Numbered from the stretch's first letter, positions 19,650 to 29,123 are shown. The stretch is 64,000 nucleotides of DNA from Pseudomonas sp. FP453 (GCF_030687495.1 NZ_CP117435.1:124001-188000), one strand, 5' to 3'. The notes: a model not told the origin generated them from the letters alone. Program-made: numbers and translations.

Positions 19650-20579
19650 TTACGCTACGCAATCGCTCCACTCCGAGCCGTCTCGGATCATTGCATTCAG
19701 GCGTATCAACAACACTCGCATGCAGGCGATAAGCGCTACTTTTGCGCATTTTCCTTTATCACGCAGAGCTTTATATCGCGCGTTGAATTCAGGCTGAAAG
19801 CGAATGACGGACCAGCACGCCATGTAGAGCGAGCGTCGGACCGAGAACCTCCCACCGCAGATATAGCGCTTACCTTTGTGCTTGCCACTGTCGTTGTTAT
19901 ACGGAGCAAGGCCCGAGAGTGCGGCGATCTCACGACGCCCAACGCTGCCCAACTCAGGCAGGTAGGCCATCAAGCTAGCAGCGGTAATAAGCCCTATTCC
20001 TTTGACCGAGCACAATTGTGAAACCCTTTTTTTATTAAGGTTTTCAACGCTTTGGCGAATCTGTATATCAACTGACGCTATGACTTTGGCCAGGTAATCG
20101 ATATGGCTTTTCAGCAGGTTTTTAACAGCATCAGAAGAGGCCGTTTTGACACGACGCTCATCGTCGCTTCGCTGCTGAACAAAGTTCTCGCGCTGGTGCA
20201 CCAAGGCTCGTAAGTCGTCTTGTTCAGGGCTAGTAGGCTGGCTTTTTGGGGGCTTGATAGTGGCCGCGAAATGGGCAAGAAGCTTTGCGTCTATTGGGTC
20301 GGTTTTAGCTTGCAACCCCAACGCTCGGGCAAAGCTCCTGGCCCGGCTGGGGTTAATCCTCACAACTTCCAAATCTGCCGCCTGAAGTGCTTTCATGACC
20401 TGGCGCTCGTAACCGCCCGTCGCCTCCAGCACCACACGACTAACGTGGTGACTCTTCAGCCAACGAATCAGCCGTGAAAAACCGGCCGCTGTGTTGGAGC
20501 AGCTCATCTCCTCAGCTTGGGAATCGAGCTGCGCTTCAAGATCGTCTTTTGAAACATCGATGCCTGCAAACATGGCCAA
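19650..20579 (-). CDS. IS110-family transposase
   Basis: A 309-residue transposase with the N-terminal RuvC-like DEDD domain: D8 (GIDVSKD), E52 (EATGGYE), D94 and D97 (KTDPIDAKLLAHF). A coiled region and the C-terminal Tnp_20 domain (SVKGIGLITAASLMAYLPEL; RRSLYMACWS with candidate catalytic Ser) follow. Length and motifs are complete, so the gene looks intact. The N-terminus places it in the IS110 rather than the IS1111 subgroup, in which the guide (bridge) RNA lies upstream of the transposase. Confidence 0.95.
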   Translation of the reverse strand: MAMFAGIDVSKDDLEAQLDSQAEEMSCSNTAAGFSRLIRWLKSHHVSRVVLEATGGYERQVMKALQAADLEVVRINPSRARSFARALGLQAKTDPIDAKLLAHFAATIKPPKSQPTSPEQDDLRALVHQRENFVQQRSDDERRVKTASSDAVKNLLKSHIDYLAKVIASVDIQIRQSVENLNKKRVSQLCSVKGIGLITAASLMAYLPELGSVGRREIAALSGLAPYNNDSGKHKGKRYICGGRFSVRRSLYMACWSVIRFQPEFNARYKALRDKGKCAKVALIACMRVLLIRLNAMIRDGSEWSDCVA

Positions 20580-20589
20580 ACCCTCTTAC

Positions 20590-20757
20590 ACTCAAAAGTG
20601 AGAGCGCTCTGGCGGGGCCCACGCTTGTAACTGTTCGAGGTCGGCTCGTTCAACTGTTCGGGCTCAATAACCAGAGTGGAGAGGTGGATGGCAGCTTAGG
20701 CTCCCACACGTGCTTCAAGCACCGCTGTCAGTCAGCTTGCCATCCACCGCTCTCATC
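20590..20757 (-). other. Structured non-coding segment of the IS, candidate bridge RNA
   Basis: No gene lies between the transposase start and the REPIN. The segment contains a long imperfect inverted repeat, GAGAGGTGGATGGCAGCT at 20679-20696 against AGCTTGCCATCCACCGCTCTC at 20734-20754, enclosing a small hairpin GTGCTTCAAGCAC at 20710-20722. In IS110 elements the upstream non-coding end encodes the bridge RNA with two guide loops. Location and foldability fit, but the donor and target guides have not been matched. Confidence 0.35.
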
Positions 20758-20784
20758 CACAGTCTAATCCCGGCGAAAGACACA

Positions 20785-20861
20785 AGCTGGCTTGCCTGCG
20801 ATAGCGGTCTGCCAGCTGACACAACTGTGCCTGACCCACCGCTATCGCAGGCAAGCCAGCT
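20785..20861. repeat. REPIN (inverted REP pair)
   Basis: Two perfectly inverted 23-base REP arms, beginning AGCTGGCTTGCCTGCGATAG, face each other across about 31 bases, and the right arm continues to CTCCCACA. This is a typical Pseudomonas REP doublet. It lies between the IS end and the MFS gene. Confidence 0.9.
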
Positions 20862-20989
20862 CCCACAGGAACTCGCGTTGGATTTGATAGTTGCGTTTGG
20901 TGCACTTATAAGCTGCCGACATGTAACTTTTTGTCATGGATTAGCCTGATTAAACTGCTCGGGTATTTACCATTCCGAGCTACCCGTTC

Positions 20990-22525
20990 ATGACTTCCCT
21001 CGCTGCCCCCGCACTCCAGGCCGCAGCCAAACCCGTTGCCATCACCCCGCCCGTGTTCGGCCCGCGCATCATCATCGGCCTGGTCGGCGTGTTGCTGGCG
21101 GTGCTGGTGTCCGGCCTCAACGAGATGGTCACCAAGGTCGCCCTTGCTGACATCCGTGGCGCGTTGTACATCGGCTTCGACGAAGGCACCTGGCTGGTCG
21201 CGGCCTACACCGCCACCTCCGTCGCGGCCATGGCGTTTGCGCCCTGGTGTTCGGTGACGTTTTCCCTGCGCCGCTTCACCCTGTGCGCCATCGGCCTGTT
21301 CACCGTGCTGGGTATCCTGTGCCCGTTCGCGCCGAACTACGAAAGCCTGTTGCTGCTGCGCACCGTGCAAGGCCTGGCGGGTGGCGCGCTGCCGCCGATG
21401 CTGATGACCGTGGCACTGCGTTTCCTGCCGGCCAACGTCAAGCTATACGGCCTGGCCGGCTACGCGCTCACCGCCACCTTCGGGCCGAGCCTCGGCACGC
21501 CGTTGGCGGCGCTGTGGACCGAATACGTCGGCTGGCAATGGGCGTTCTGGCAGATCGTCGCGCCGTGCCTGTTGGCGATGGCCGCCGTGGCCTACGGTCT
21601 GCCGCAAGACCCGCTGCGCCTGGAGCGCTTCAAGCAGTTCAACTGGCGCGGCCTGCTGCTGGGGTTCCCGGCGATCTGCATGCTGGTGATCGGCATCCTC
21701 CAAGGCAATCGCCTGGACTGGTTCGAGTCGGGCCTGATCACCTTCCTGCTCAGCGGTGGCACGCTGTTGCTGGTGCTGTTCATGATCAATGAATGGTCGC
21801 ACCCGATGCCGTTCTTCAAGCTGCAAATGCTCGGCCTGCGCAACCTGGCGTTCGCCCTGATCGTGCTGGCCGGGGTGTTGATGGTACTGACCTCGGTGAT
21901 CATCATCCCGTCGAGTTTTCTCGCCCAGGTGCAAGGTTATCGCCCGCTGCAAACCGCGCCGGTGATGTTGCTGATGGCGCTGCCGCAATTGATCGCGCTG
22001 CCGCTGGTGGCGGCGCTGTGCAACCTGCGCTGGGTCGATTGCCGCTGGGTGCTGGGCATCGGCCTGGGCATGTTGGTGCTGTGCTGCGTCGGCAGTGCCC
22101 ATCTCACGTCGGCGTGGATTCGCGACGACTTCTACGGCCTGTACCTGCTGCAAATTTTCGGGCAACCGATGGCGGTGTTGCCGTTGCTGATGCTCTCTAC
22201 CGGCAGCATCCAACCGATGGACGGGCCGTTCGCCTCGGCCTGGTTCAACACCGTCAAAGGCCTCGCCGCCGTGATCGCCACCGGCGTGATCGACACGCTG
22301 ACCACCCAGCCCCTGCACTTCCACTCGACCATGTTGGTGGACCGCCTGGGCAACTCGCCCCTGGCCGACGGCGACGCGCCGGGCCTGGCGCACCGCCTGC
22401 ACGAGCAGGCCGTGGTGCTGACTTCTTCGGATCTGTATTACGTCATGGCCGCGGTCGCGGTGGCGTTGATCCTGCTGATTTTCTGGATGCCCACGCGGAT
22501 CTTTCCGCCCCGCGCACCGACTTGA
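20990..22525 (+). CDS. DHA2/EmrB-type MFS efflux transporter
   Basis: A 511-residue inner-membrane transporter of the major facilitator superfamily, drug:H+ antiporter type, with about 14 predicted TM helices from residue 27 on. It has an EmrB-like TM1 region (GLVGVLLAVLVSGLNEMVTKVALADI) and the motif RTVQGLAGGALPPMLM. It is the first gene of a three-gene efflux operon, with a periplasmic adaptor 14 bases downstream and then an outer-membrane channel. Substrates are unknown. The operon sits next to an iron-regulated sigma gene, so siderophore or drug export are both possible. Confidence 0.92.
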   Translation: MTSLAAPALQAAAKPVAITPPVFGPRIIIGLVGVLLAVLVSGLNEMVTKVALADIRGALYIGFDEGTWLVAAYTATSVAAMAFAPWCSVTFSLRRFTLCAIGLFTVLGILCPFAPNYESLLLLRTVQGLAGGALPPMLMTVALRFLPANVKLYGLAGYALTATFGPSLGTPLAALWTEYVGWQWAFWQIVAPCLLAMAAVAYGLPQDPLRLERFKQFNWRGLLLGFPAICMLVIGILQGNRLDWFESGLITFLLSGGTLLLVLFMINEWSHPMPFFKLQMLGLRNLAFALIVLAGVLMVLTSVIIIPSSFLAQVQGYRPLQTAPVMLLMALPQLIALPLVAALCNLRWVDCRWVLGIGLGMLVLCCVGSAHLTSAWIRDDFYGLYLLQIFGQPMAVLPLLMLSTGSIQPMDGPFASAWFNTVKGLAAVIATGVIDTLTTQPLHFHSTMLVDRLGNSPLADGDAPGLAHRLHEQAVVLTSSDLYYVMAAVAVALILLIFWMPTRIFPPRAPT

Positions 22526-22539
22526 TTAAAGGACTGTTC

Positions 22540-23598
22540 ATGAAACGCAAAGACAAAATTGCCGTCACCGTTATCGCCATATTTGCCGTCGGCGTGCTGG
22601 TGTACCTGGTCGCACCGGGCGTGCTCGGCAGCAAGCGCCAGACCACCAACGACGCCTTCGTCGCCGCCGACTTCACCCTGGTGGCGCCGCGTGTGGCCGG
22701 CTTTATCAAGGAAGTGCTGGTGGAAGACAACCAGCGCGTCAAGGCCGGGCAACTGCTGGCGCTGATCGACGACCGCGACTTTCGCGCCGCCGCCCAGGCC
22801 GCCGACGCCGATACCCTGGTCGCCCGCGCCCAACTGAAAAACGCCAGCGCCACCCTGGAGCGCCAAAGCTCGGTGATCGCCCAGGCCCAGGCCACCGTCG
22901 CCGCCGACCGCGCCGAAATGGCCTTTGCCGAACACGAACTGAACCGCTACAACCACCTCGCCGGTGTCGGCGCGGGCACCGTGCAGAACGCCCAGCAGGC
23001 CAAGACCCGTATCGACCAGGCCACGGCGCGCCTGGCCAACGCCACGGCGGTGCTCGCGGCCGAACGCAAGCAAGTGGAAATCCTCAGCGCCCAGCGCGAC
23101 GCCGCCGAAGGCGGGCTCAAAAGGGCCCAGGCCGCGCTGGAAATGGCCAGCTATCAACTGTCGTACACGCGCATCGTCGCGCCGGTGGATGGCATGGTCG
23201 GCGAGCGTGCGGTGCGCGTCGGCGCCTATGTGACGCCGGGCAGCAAGATCCTCGCCGTAGTGCCGTTGGCCGAGGCCTACGTGGTGGCCAATTTCCAGGA
23301 AACCCAGCTCTCCCATATGCACGCCGGCCAAGCCGTGCAGGTGCGTGTCGATAGCCTCGATGGCGAGCTGCTCAACGGCCATCTGGAAAGCCTCGCGCCG
23401 GCGACCGGGGTGACGTTCGCGGCGGTCAAGCCGGACAACGCCACCGGCAACTTCACCAAGGTGGTGCAGCGCATTCCGGTGAAGATCGTGCTAGAGCCGG
23501 GCCAGGCGCTGACCGAACGCCTGCGCGTCGGCATGTCGGTGGAAGCCAGCGTCGATACGCAACCGGTGGCGCAGCAGCGTGAGGTGGCCCAGCAATGA
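22540..23598 (+). CDS. HlyD/EmrA-family periplasmic adaptor
   Basis: A 352-residue membrane-fusion protein. It has an N-terminal TM anchor (about 8-28), a biotinyl-lipoyl-like half (VAPRVAGFIKEVLVEDNQRVKAGQ), a long alpha-helical hairpin (about residues 85-200) and a beta-barrel half. I chose the ATG at 22540 with AAAGGA just upstream; longer open frame to the left lies inside the MFS gene. It links the EmrB-like pump to the OprM-type channel, whose start overlaps its stop by 4 bases. Confidence 0.93.
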   Translation: MKRKDKIAVTVIAIFAVGVLVYLVAPGVLGSKRQTTNDAFVAADFTLVAPRVAGFIKEVLVEDNQRVKAGQLLALIDDRDFRAAAQAADADTLVARAQLKNASATLERQSSVIAQAQATVAADRAEMAFAEHELNRYNHLAGVGAGTVQNAQQAKTRIDQATARLANATAVLAAERKQVEILSAQRDAAEGGLKRAQAALEMASYQLSYTRIVAPVDGMVGERAVRVGAYVTPGSKILAVVPLAEAYVVANFQETQLSHMHAGQAVQVRVDSLDGELLNGHLESLAPATGVTFAAVKPDNATGNFTKVVQRIPVKIVLEPGQALTERLRVGMSVEASVDTQPVAQQREVAQQ

Positions 23599-25040
23599 AA
23601 CGAGTTGCCTGGCTCACCTTGAGCCTTATCAGCCTGAGCGCCTGCACCGTCGGCCCGGATTTCCATACACCGCAAAGTGCGGCAGTGACGCAATGGAGCG
23701 CACCCCAAGGCCGCCAAGCCGCCAGTCGCGCCGTCAGCGATCCGTTGCAAGAGCGTTGGTGGGACGTGTTCCACGACGCGCAACTCTCGGCCCTGACCCG
23801 CCGCGCGCTCACCGACAACCTTGACCTGAAACTCGCCAGCAGCCGCCTGCAACAAAGCCGCGCGGTGCGCCAGGTGACCACCGCCGAGCGTTATCCTAAC
23901 GTCGACGCCAGCGGCGCCTACCAGCGCAAACGCAACAGCGGCAAAGGCTTGAGCGACCCGTCCGGCGAGAACGGCCGCGCCGCGTTCAGTCAGTGGGATG
24001 CGGGCTTCTCGGCGTCCTGGGAGCTGGATTTCTGGGGCCGCGTCCAACGGGAAACCGAAGCCGCCGACGCCACCTTGCAAGTCGCCGAAAACGACCGTCG
24101 CGCGGTGCTGCTCGCGGTGCTCGCTGAAACCGCCAAGGACTACATCCAACTGCGCGGCGTACAAAACACCCGCGCCGTCACCGAGCAAAACCTCGACGTG
24201 GCGCGCCACAGCCTCAAGCTCTCGCAACTGCGTTTGGCCGATGGCGTGGCGACCGACCTGGACGTGGCCGAAGCCGCCGCCCAAGTCGCCACCATCGAAG
24301 CGCGCCTGCCGGATTTGCAGCAGCGCCAGGACCAGTTGATCAACGCCCTGAGCCTGCTGATGGGCGAGCCGCCGCAAGCGCTGCACGCGCAGCTGTCCCA
24401 GGACGCCGCCGTGCCGCAAACCCAGCGTCAGGTTGCGATTGGCCTGCCGTCGGAGCTGGCGGAACGGCGGCCGGATATCCGTCAGGCCGAAGCGCGCTTG
24501 CACGCGGCCACCGCGAATATCGGCGTGGCCAAGGGCGATTTCTACCCGCGCATCACCTTGTCCGGCAGCCTGGGTTCCCAGGCCATGCAATTGGCGGATT
24601 TCGGCTCGTGGGGTTCCCGCGCGTTTGCCTTCGGCCCGCAGTTCAGCCTGCCGCTGTTCAATGGCGGGCGCCTCGAAGGCATGCTCAACCTGCGCGAAGC
24701 CCAGCAACAGGAAGCGGCGCTGGCGTACCAGCAAACCGTGCTGCGCGCCTGGCATGAGATCGACGACCAACTGACCCGCTACAACGCCAGCCAACTGCGC
24801 CGCGACAGCCTCGCCGAAGCGGTGCGGCAGAACCAGATCGCCCTGGTCACGGCGCAACATCAGTACGTCGAAGGCGTGGTGGACTTCGTCAACGTCCTCA
24901 CTGTGCAAGGCGCGCTGCTGGCCACGCAAGAGCAGTGGGTGGAAAGCTCCACCGGCGTGTCCCTGGCCATGGTTGGCTTGTACAAAGCGTTGGGCGGCGG
25001 CTGGGAATCGGTGTATCCGCTGCACACCGCCGCGCGGTAA
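23595..25040 (+). CDS. NodT/OprM-family outer-membrane efflux lipoprotein
   Basis: A 481-residue outer-membrane channel with a lipoprotein signal (LSLISLSAC, lipid Cys at residue 16) and two OEP repeats. Typical motifs are WWDVFHDAQLSALTRRAL, WELDFWGRVQRE and LAERRPDIRQAEARLHAATANIGVA. The start overlaps the adaptor stop as ATGA. It completes an EmrAB-TolC-style tripartite pump. Confidence 0.93.
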   Translation: MKRVAWLTLSLISLSACTVGPDFHTPQSAAVTQWSAPQGRQAASRAVSDPLQERWWDVFHDAQLSALTRRALTDNLDLKLASSRLQQSRAVRQVTTAERYPNVDASGAYQRKRNSGKGLSDPSGENGRAAFSQWDAGFSASWELDFWGRVQRETEAADATLQVAENDRRAVLLAVLAETAKDYIQLRGVQNTRAVTEQNLDVARHSLKLSQLRLADGVATDLDVAEAAAQVATIEARLPDLQQRQDQLINALSLLMGEPPQALHAQLSQDAAVPQTQRQVAIGLPSELAERRPDIRQAEARLHAATANIGVAKGDFYPRITLSGSLGSQAMQLADFGSWGSRAFAFGPQFSLPLFNGGRLEGMLNLREAQQQEAALAYQQTVLRAWHEIDDQLTRYNASQLRRDSLAEAVRQNQIALVTAQHQYVEGVVDFVNVLTVQGALLATQEQWVESSTGVSLAMVGLYKALGGGWESVYPLHTAAR

Positions 25041-25073
25041 GTACAAAGAGTTTTTGTCAGTCGCGAAATAAAC

Positions 25074-25096
25074 TGTAATGATAATTGCTCTCAATA
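25074..25096 (+). promoter_or_regulatory. Putative Fur box upstream of second sigma gene
   Basis: GTAATGATAATTGCTCTCAATAG starts 41 bases before the sigma-factor ATG. The AATGATAATT core matches the Fur consensus, as at the other sigma gene near 5820. Iron repression of this unit is inferred. Confidence 0.6.
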
Positions 25097-25114
25097 GTGT
25101 ATCTGAGCTTTTTC

Positions 25115-25624
25115 ATGGACAGCGCGACTGACGGCCAGCAACAGCTTCACCTCCTGTACCGCGACCATCACGGTTGGCTGCAAGGCTGGTTGCGCAAACG
25201 CCTGGGCGACCGTGAGCACGCCGCCGACGTGGCCCAGGACACGTTCCTGCGCCTGCTGGTATCGGGGCGTTTTCCCGGAGACAAGGAAAGCCGCAGCTAC
25301 CTGGTGCAGATCGCCCGCAACCTGGTGATCGACCAGTGGCGGCGCCTGCGCATCGAGCGCGCCTACCTGGAAAGCATCGCGCACCTGCCCGAGCCCGAGT
25401 CGCCGTCCCTGGAAACCCGCGCGCTGATCCTCGAAACCCTGATGCAGATCGACGCCATGCTCGACCGCATGCCCGACAACGTGCGCCGTGCCTTCCTGCT
25501 GTCGCAGTTCGAAGGCCTGAGCTATGCGCAGATCGCCGAACGCCTGGGCGTCAGCCTCAGCTCGGTGCAGAAGTACATGACCCGCGCCATCGTCGCCTGC
25601 TACCAAGTGGCCTACGCCGAATGA
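25115..25624 (+). CDS. FecI-family ECF sigma factor
   Basis: A 169-residue ECF sigma factor. Region 2 includes REHAADVAQDTFLRLL and DQWRRLRIERAYLESIAHLPE, and region 4 ends with YAQIAERLGVSLSSVQKYM. I chose the ATG at 25115 (MDSATDG); an in-frame TTG ten codons earlier lies in the Fur-box region. It overlaps the FecR gene by 4 bases and heads a sigma/anti-sigma/receptor set. Confidence 0.94.
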   Translation: MDSATDGQQQLHLLYRDHHGWLQGWLRKRLGDREHAADVAQDTFLRLLVSGRFPGDKESRSYLVQIARNLVIDQWRRLRIERAYLESIAHLPEPESPSLETRALILETLMQIDAMLDRMPDNVRRAFLLSQFEGLSYAQIAERLGVSLSSVQKYMTRAIVACYQVAYAE

Positions 25625-26577
25625 GACACGACGCACCCATCGCCCCGGCCGTGGTCGAGCAAGCCAGCGAATGGCTGATGCTGCAATGGGGCGGCGACCT
25701 GCAGGTTGAGCAACGCCAGGCGTTTGCCCAGTGGCAGGCCGCCGACCCGGAACACCGCCGCGCCTGGCAACGCTTGCAGCACCTGCAACAAACCCTCGGC
25801 GGCGTGCCCGCCGACAGTGCCCGCGCGGTGTTGCGCGACACCCCCGACACTCAGCGCCGTGCCGCCCTCAAACTGCTCGGCCTGCTGTTGCTGGCCGGTG
25901 GCAGCAGCTACCTGGTGCAGCGCAGCGAACCCTGGCAAGTGGCGTTTGCCGAGCATCGCACCGCCACCGGCGAAATCCGCCACCTCACCCTCAGCGACGG
26001 CACGCGCCTGGACCTCAACAGCGACAGCGCGGTGGACCTGCGCTTCAGCGCCAGCGAGCGGCGCATCCGCCTGATTCGCGGCGAAATCCTGCTGACCAGC
26101 GGCCACGACCCATCACGCCCGTTGATCGTCGAAACCCCGGCCGGTGATGTGCAGGCGCTGGGCACCCGTTTTGCCGTGCGCGAACTGGCCGACGGCAGCC
26201 GCGTCGACCTGTACGAAGGCCGCCTGCGCGTGACCCCGCTGCACGGCGCGGCGGTGCAGATGAACGCCGGTGACAGCCTGTGGTTCAACCCCCGGCAAAG
26301 TTCGGCGCTGACGGCGGTGGATGCCAACGGCAGCAGTTGGACCGAGCACCGCCTGATCGCCGAGCGCCAGCCGCTGGGTGAGTTTGTCGCGCAACTGAGC
26401 CGCTATCGTCCCGGGTTGCTGCGCTGCGATCAGGCGGTGGCCGGGCTGTTGCTGACCGGCGTGTTTCCGCTGGACGACACGGACGCCATCCTCGCCGCGC
26501 TGGAGCGCTCGTTGCCGGTGCAGGTGCAGGTGCAGGCGGTCACGCGTTACTGGGTGACGATCAAGGCACGGGTCTGA
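25621..26577 (+). CDS. FecR-family anti-sigma/sigma regulator
   Basis: A 318-residue FecR protein. It has an N-terminal DUF4880 region with conserved Trp residues (EWLMLQWGGDL, HRRAWQRLQHL), one TM segment (about 78-94, LLGLLLLAGGSSYLV) and a periplasmic FecR domain (EIRHLTLSDGTRLDLNSDSAVDLRF). It is coupled to the sigma gene by ATGA. It should transmit occupancy of the downstream receptor to the sigma factor. Confidence 0.93.
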   Translation: MRHDAPIAPAVVEQASEWLMLQWGGDLQVEQRQAFAQWQAADPEHRRAWQRLQHLQQTLGGVPADSARAVLRDTPDTQRRAALKLLGLLLLAGGSSYLVQRSEPWQVAFAEHRTATGEIRHLTLSDGTRLDLNSDSAVDLRFSASERRIRLIRGEILLTSGHDPSRPLIVETPAGDVQALGTRFAVRELADGSRVDLYEGRLRVTPLHGAAVQMNAGDSLWFNPRQSSALTAVDANGSSWTEHRLIAERQPLGEFVAQLSRYRPGLLRCDQAVAGLLLTGVFPLDDTDAILAALERSLPVQVQVQAVTRYWVTIKARV

Positions 26578-26672
26578 AAAAAAATTTTTGCAAAGCACTT
26601 GTCGGTTTCTGCGGCCCGCTCGGGATACCTCTTGAAAGCCAATCAAGAAGCGATCTCACGGGGAGTCCTGCA

Positions 26673-29123
26673 ATGCCGCACCACCAGATCCAACCCTTGG
26701 CCCGCGCCCTGCGCCGTGGCGTGTTTGTCGGCCTGCTCGCTGCGGTGCCCCTGGCGCCGAGCCTGGTGCAAGCCGCCGAAAGCGCCGAAACACAGCGCGC
26801 CTACAACATCCCGGCGGGCAACCTTGACCAGGCGTTGAACCGCTTCGCCAGCGCCTCGGGGATATTGCTCTCGGTGGACGCCTCGCTCACCGAAGGCAAG
26901 CGCAGCGCCGGTCTGCAAGGGCGTTACGCGGTGGCTGCCGGCTTGGAGCGGTTGCTGGCCGGCAGTGGCTTGGTGGCGATGCAGTCCCAGGGCGGTTGGT
27001 CGTTGCAGGCGATTGCCGGTGGCGGCCCGTTGCAATTGGGCGCGACGCAGATCAGCGGCGAGCAAGCGCAGGAAAACGCTTGGGGCCCGGTGGATGGCAT
27101 CGTCGCCACCCGCAGCGCCTCGGGGAGCAAGACCGACTCGGCGCTGGTGGAAATCCCCCAGACCATCAACGTGATCACCGCCGCCGAGATCAAGGCGCGC
27201 GGTGCGCAGAGCGTGACCCAGGCGTTGCTCTACACGCCGGGCATGGCGGCGGGCGGCTTTGCGGATCGGGTCAAATTGTTCGATGAACCGACCTCGCGCG
27301 GCTTCTCGCCGACGCCGCTGTACCTCGATGGTTTGCACCTGCCCTACGGCGGCGGCAGCACGGGCGGCGCGCTGCAGATCGAGCCCTACTCGCTGGAGCG
27401 CATCGAAGTGCTCAAAGGCCCGGCCTCGGTGCTGTACGGGCAGAACCAGCCGGGCGGCATCGTCAACATGGTCAGCAAGCGCCCCAGCGAAACCCCGTTG
27501 CATCAGGTGGTGCTGGAAGCCGGCACCTACGAGCACAAAAGCGCGGCCATCGACCTCAGTGGGCCGCTGGATGAGCAAGGGCAGTTTCTCTATCGCCTGA
27601 CCGCCCTGGCCAACGACGGCCAGGACGAGATCAACTACGTCGAAAACAAGCGCCAGTTCATCGCCCCCAGCTTCACCTGGCGGCCCAACGACGACACCAG
27701 CGTGACCTTGTTCGCCCAGTACCAGAAAGACAAAGGCGTGCCCGAAGCCCAAGGCTTGCCGGCGTCCGGCACGTTGTGGGCCAACCCCAACGGCAAGATC
27801 AAGCGCGACCTGTTTATCGGCGAGCCAGACTCCAACCAGTACAACCGCGAGCAGTACGTGCTGGGCTACGAGGTTTCCCATCGTCTCAACGACACCTGGA
27901 CCCTCAAGCAAAACGCGCGCTACGCCGAGGTCGACGACCGCTACACCGCGCCGTTGCACGGCTACGCCTTCGTCGCCAACCCGGCCACCGGCGTGCAGGA
28001 CCAACGCTACCTGCAACGCTACGCGGTGGACTGGGCGCAGAACAACAAAGTGTTTGGCGTGGACAGCATCGCCCAGGCCGAATTCGACACCGGCGCGCTG
28101 TCCCATACGATGATTTTCGGCCTGGATTACTACCACTCGGGCTCGTTGTTCCACGGCCTGTACGACCGCACCGCGCCGGTGATCGACCTGTTCAAACCGG
28201 TCTATGGCCAGCGTATCGACTATCGCCAGCCGTACCGCTGGGACCGCACCCTGAGCCAGACCGGCCTGTACGTGCAGGACCAGATCAAATGGGACAAATG
28301 GGCGCTGGTGCTCGGCGGCCGTTATGACTGGGCCAGCGTGGTCAACAAGGAGCCGATGCAGGGCACCCGCTTCGCCAGCAAGGACGAAGCCTTCACCGGC
28401 CGTGCGGGCCTGGTGTACCTGTTCGATAACGGCCTGGCGCCGTTTGTCAGCTACTCCGAATCCTTCCTGCCGCTGACCGGGACCAATGCCGATCACAAGC
28501 CGTTCGACCCCTCTACCGGCAAACAATATGAAGTCGGCGTGAAGTACCAGCCGCCGGGCCAGAAGAGCTTCGTGCAGGCGTCGGTCTACCAGCTTGACCA
28601 GGAAAACGTGATCAACACCAAACCCGGCGACACCTACAGCACCCAGAGCGGCGCCATGCGCTCACGCGGCGTGGAGCTGGAAGCCAAGGCTGTCCTCAGC
28701 GATGCCTGGGACATCATCGCCTCGGCTGCGCGCAACGACATCAAGTACACCAAGGACGAAGAGGGCCGCCAAGGTCGCCACCCGGCCGGCATCTCGCCGC
28801 TCACCGCGTCGATGTGGGTCAACTACACCGTGGTCGGCGACACCCCGCTGGCCGGCCTCGGCGCAGGCCTGGGCGTGCGCTACGCGCGGCAAAGCCTGGG
28901 CGACTACTACGCAGGCGCCTTCAGTGTGCCGTCGTACAGCGTCTACGACGCCAGCCTGAGCTACGACCTGAGCCGCTCGCCGCTGAAACTCAAGGGCGTG
29001 AAACTGGCGCTGAACGTGCAGAACCTCACCAACAAAACCTACGTGTCGCAGTGCACCAGTGACCTGGATTGCTACTACGGCGAAGGGCGTACGGCGGTGT
29101 CGAGCCTGACCTACGACTGGTAG
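26673..29123 (+). CDS. TonB-dependent siderophore receptor with signalling domain
   Basis: An 816-residue outer-membrane receptor. The signal peptide is about 1-34 (ends LVQAAES). The STN domain is about 40-115 (YNIPAGNLDQALNRFASASG), and the plug is about 145-255, including ERIEVLKGPASVLYGQNQPGG. A barrel with a TonB-receptor C-terminal signature (NVQNLTNKTYVSQC) ends in TYDW. The two C-terminal Cys and overall motifs resemble ferrichrome-type (FiuA/FhuA-like) receptors, but the ligand is not certain. It follows fecI- and fecR-like genes by 95 bases and has GGGGAG upstream of the ATG. Confidence 0.93.
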   Translation: MPHHQIQPLARALRRGVFVGLLAAVPLAPSLVQAAESAETQRAYNIPAGNLDQALNRFASASGILLSVDASLTEGKRSAGLQGRYAVAAGLERLLAGSGLVAMQSQGGWSLQAIAGGGPLQLGATQISGEQAQENAWGPVDGIVATRSASGSKTDSALVEIPQTINVITAAEIKARGAQSVTQALLYTPGMAAGGFADRVKLFDEPTSRGFSPTPLYLDGLHLPYGGGSTGGALQIEPYSLERIEVLKGPASVLYGQNQPGGIVNMVSKRPSETPLHQVVLEAGTYEHKSAAIDLSGPLDEQGQFLYRLTALANDGQDEINYVENKRQFIAPSFTWRPNDDTSVTLFAQYQKDKGVPEAQGLPASGTLWANPNGKIKRDLFIGEPDSNQYNREQYVLGYEVSHRLNDTWTLKQNARYAEVDDRYTAPLHGYAFVANPATGVQDQRYLQRYAVDWAQNNKVFGVDSIAQAEFDTGALSHTMIFGLDYYHSGSLFHGLYDRTAPVIDLFKPVYGQRIDYRQPYRWDRTLSQTGLYVQDQIKWDKWALVLGGRYDWASVVNKEPMQGTRFASKDEAFTGRAGLVYLFDNGLAPFVSYSESFLPLTGTNADHKPFDPSTGKQYEVGVKYQPPGQKSFVQASVYQLDQENVINTKPGDTYSTQSGAMRSRGVELEAKAVLSDAWDIIASAARNDIKYTKDEEGRQGRHPAGISPLTASMWVNYTVVGDTPLAGLGAGLGVRYARQSLGDYYAGAFSVPSYSVYDASLSYDLSRSPLKLKGVKLALNVQNLTNKTYVSQCTSDLDCYYGEGRTAVSSLTYDW

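Larger units (their letters stand above)
19625..20765 (-). mobile_element. IS110-family insertion sequence
   Basis: The element has one transposase gene on the minus strand and about 180 bases of structured non-coding DNA on its 5' side. IS110 elements lack clear terminal inverted repeats and make no obvious target duplication, so both ends are estimates. The left end lies somewhere in 19525-19649 and the right end near 20760, just before a REPIN. A REP-like TGTGGGAGC lies at 19543 on the left. REP sequences are known targets of IS110-family elements in Pseudomonas. Confidence 0.75.

Noticed and set aside
23277..25094. A 605-codon minus-strand frame over the efflux channel gene
   Set aside because: Shadow of the NodT-type gene, with no recognisable motifs and no ribosome site.
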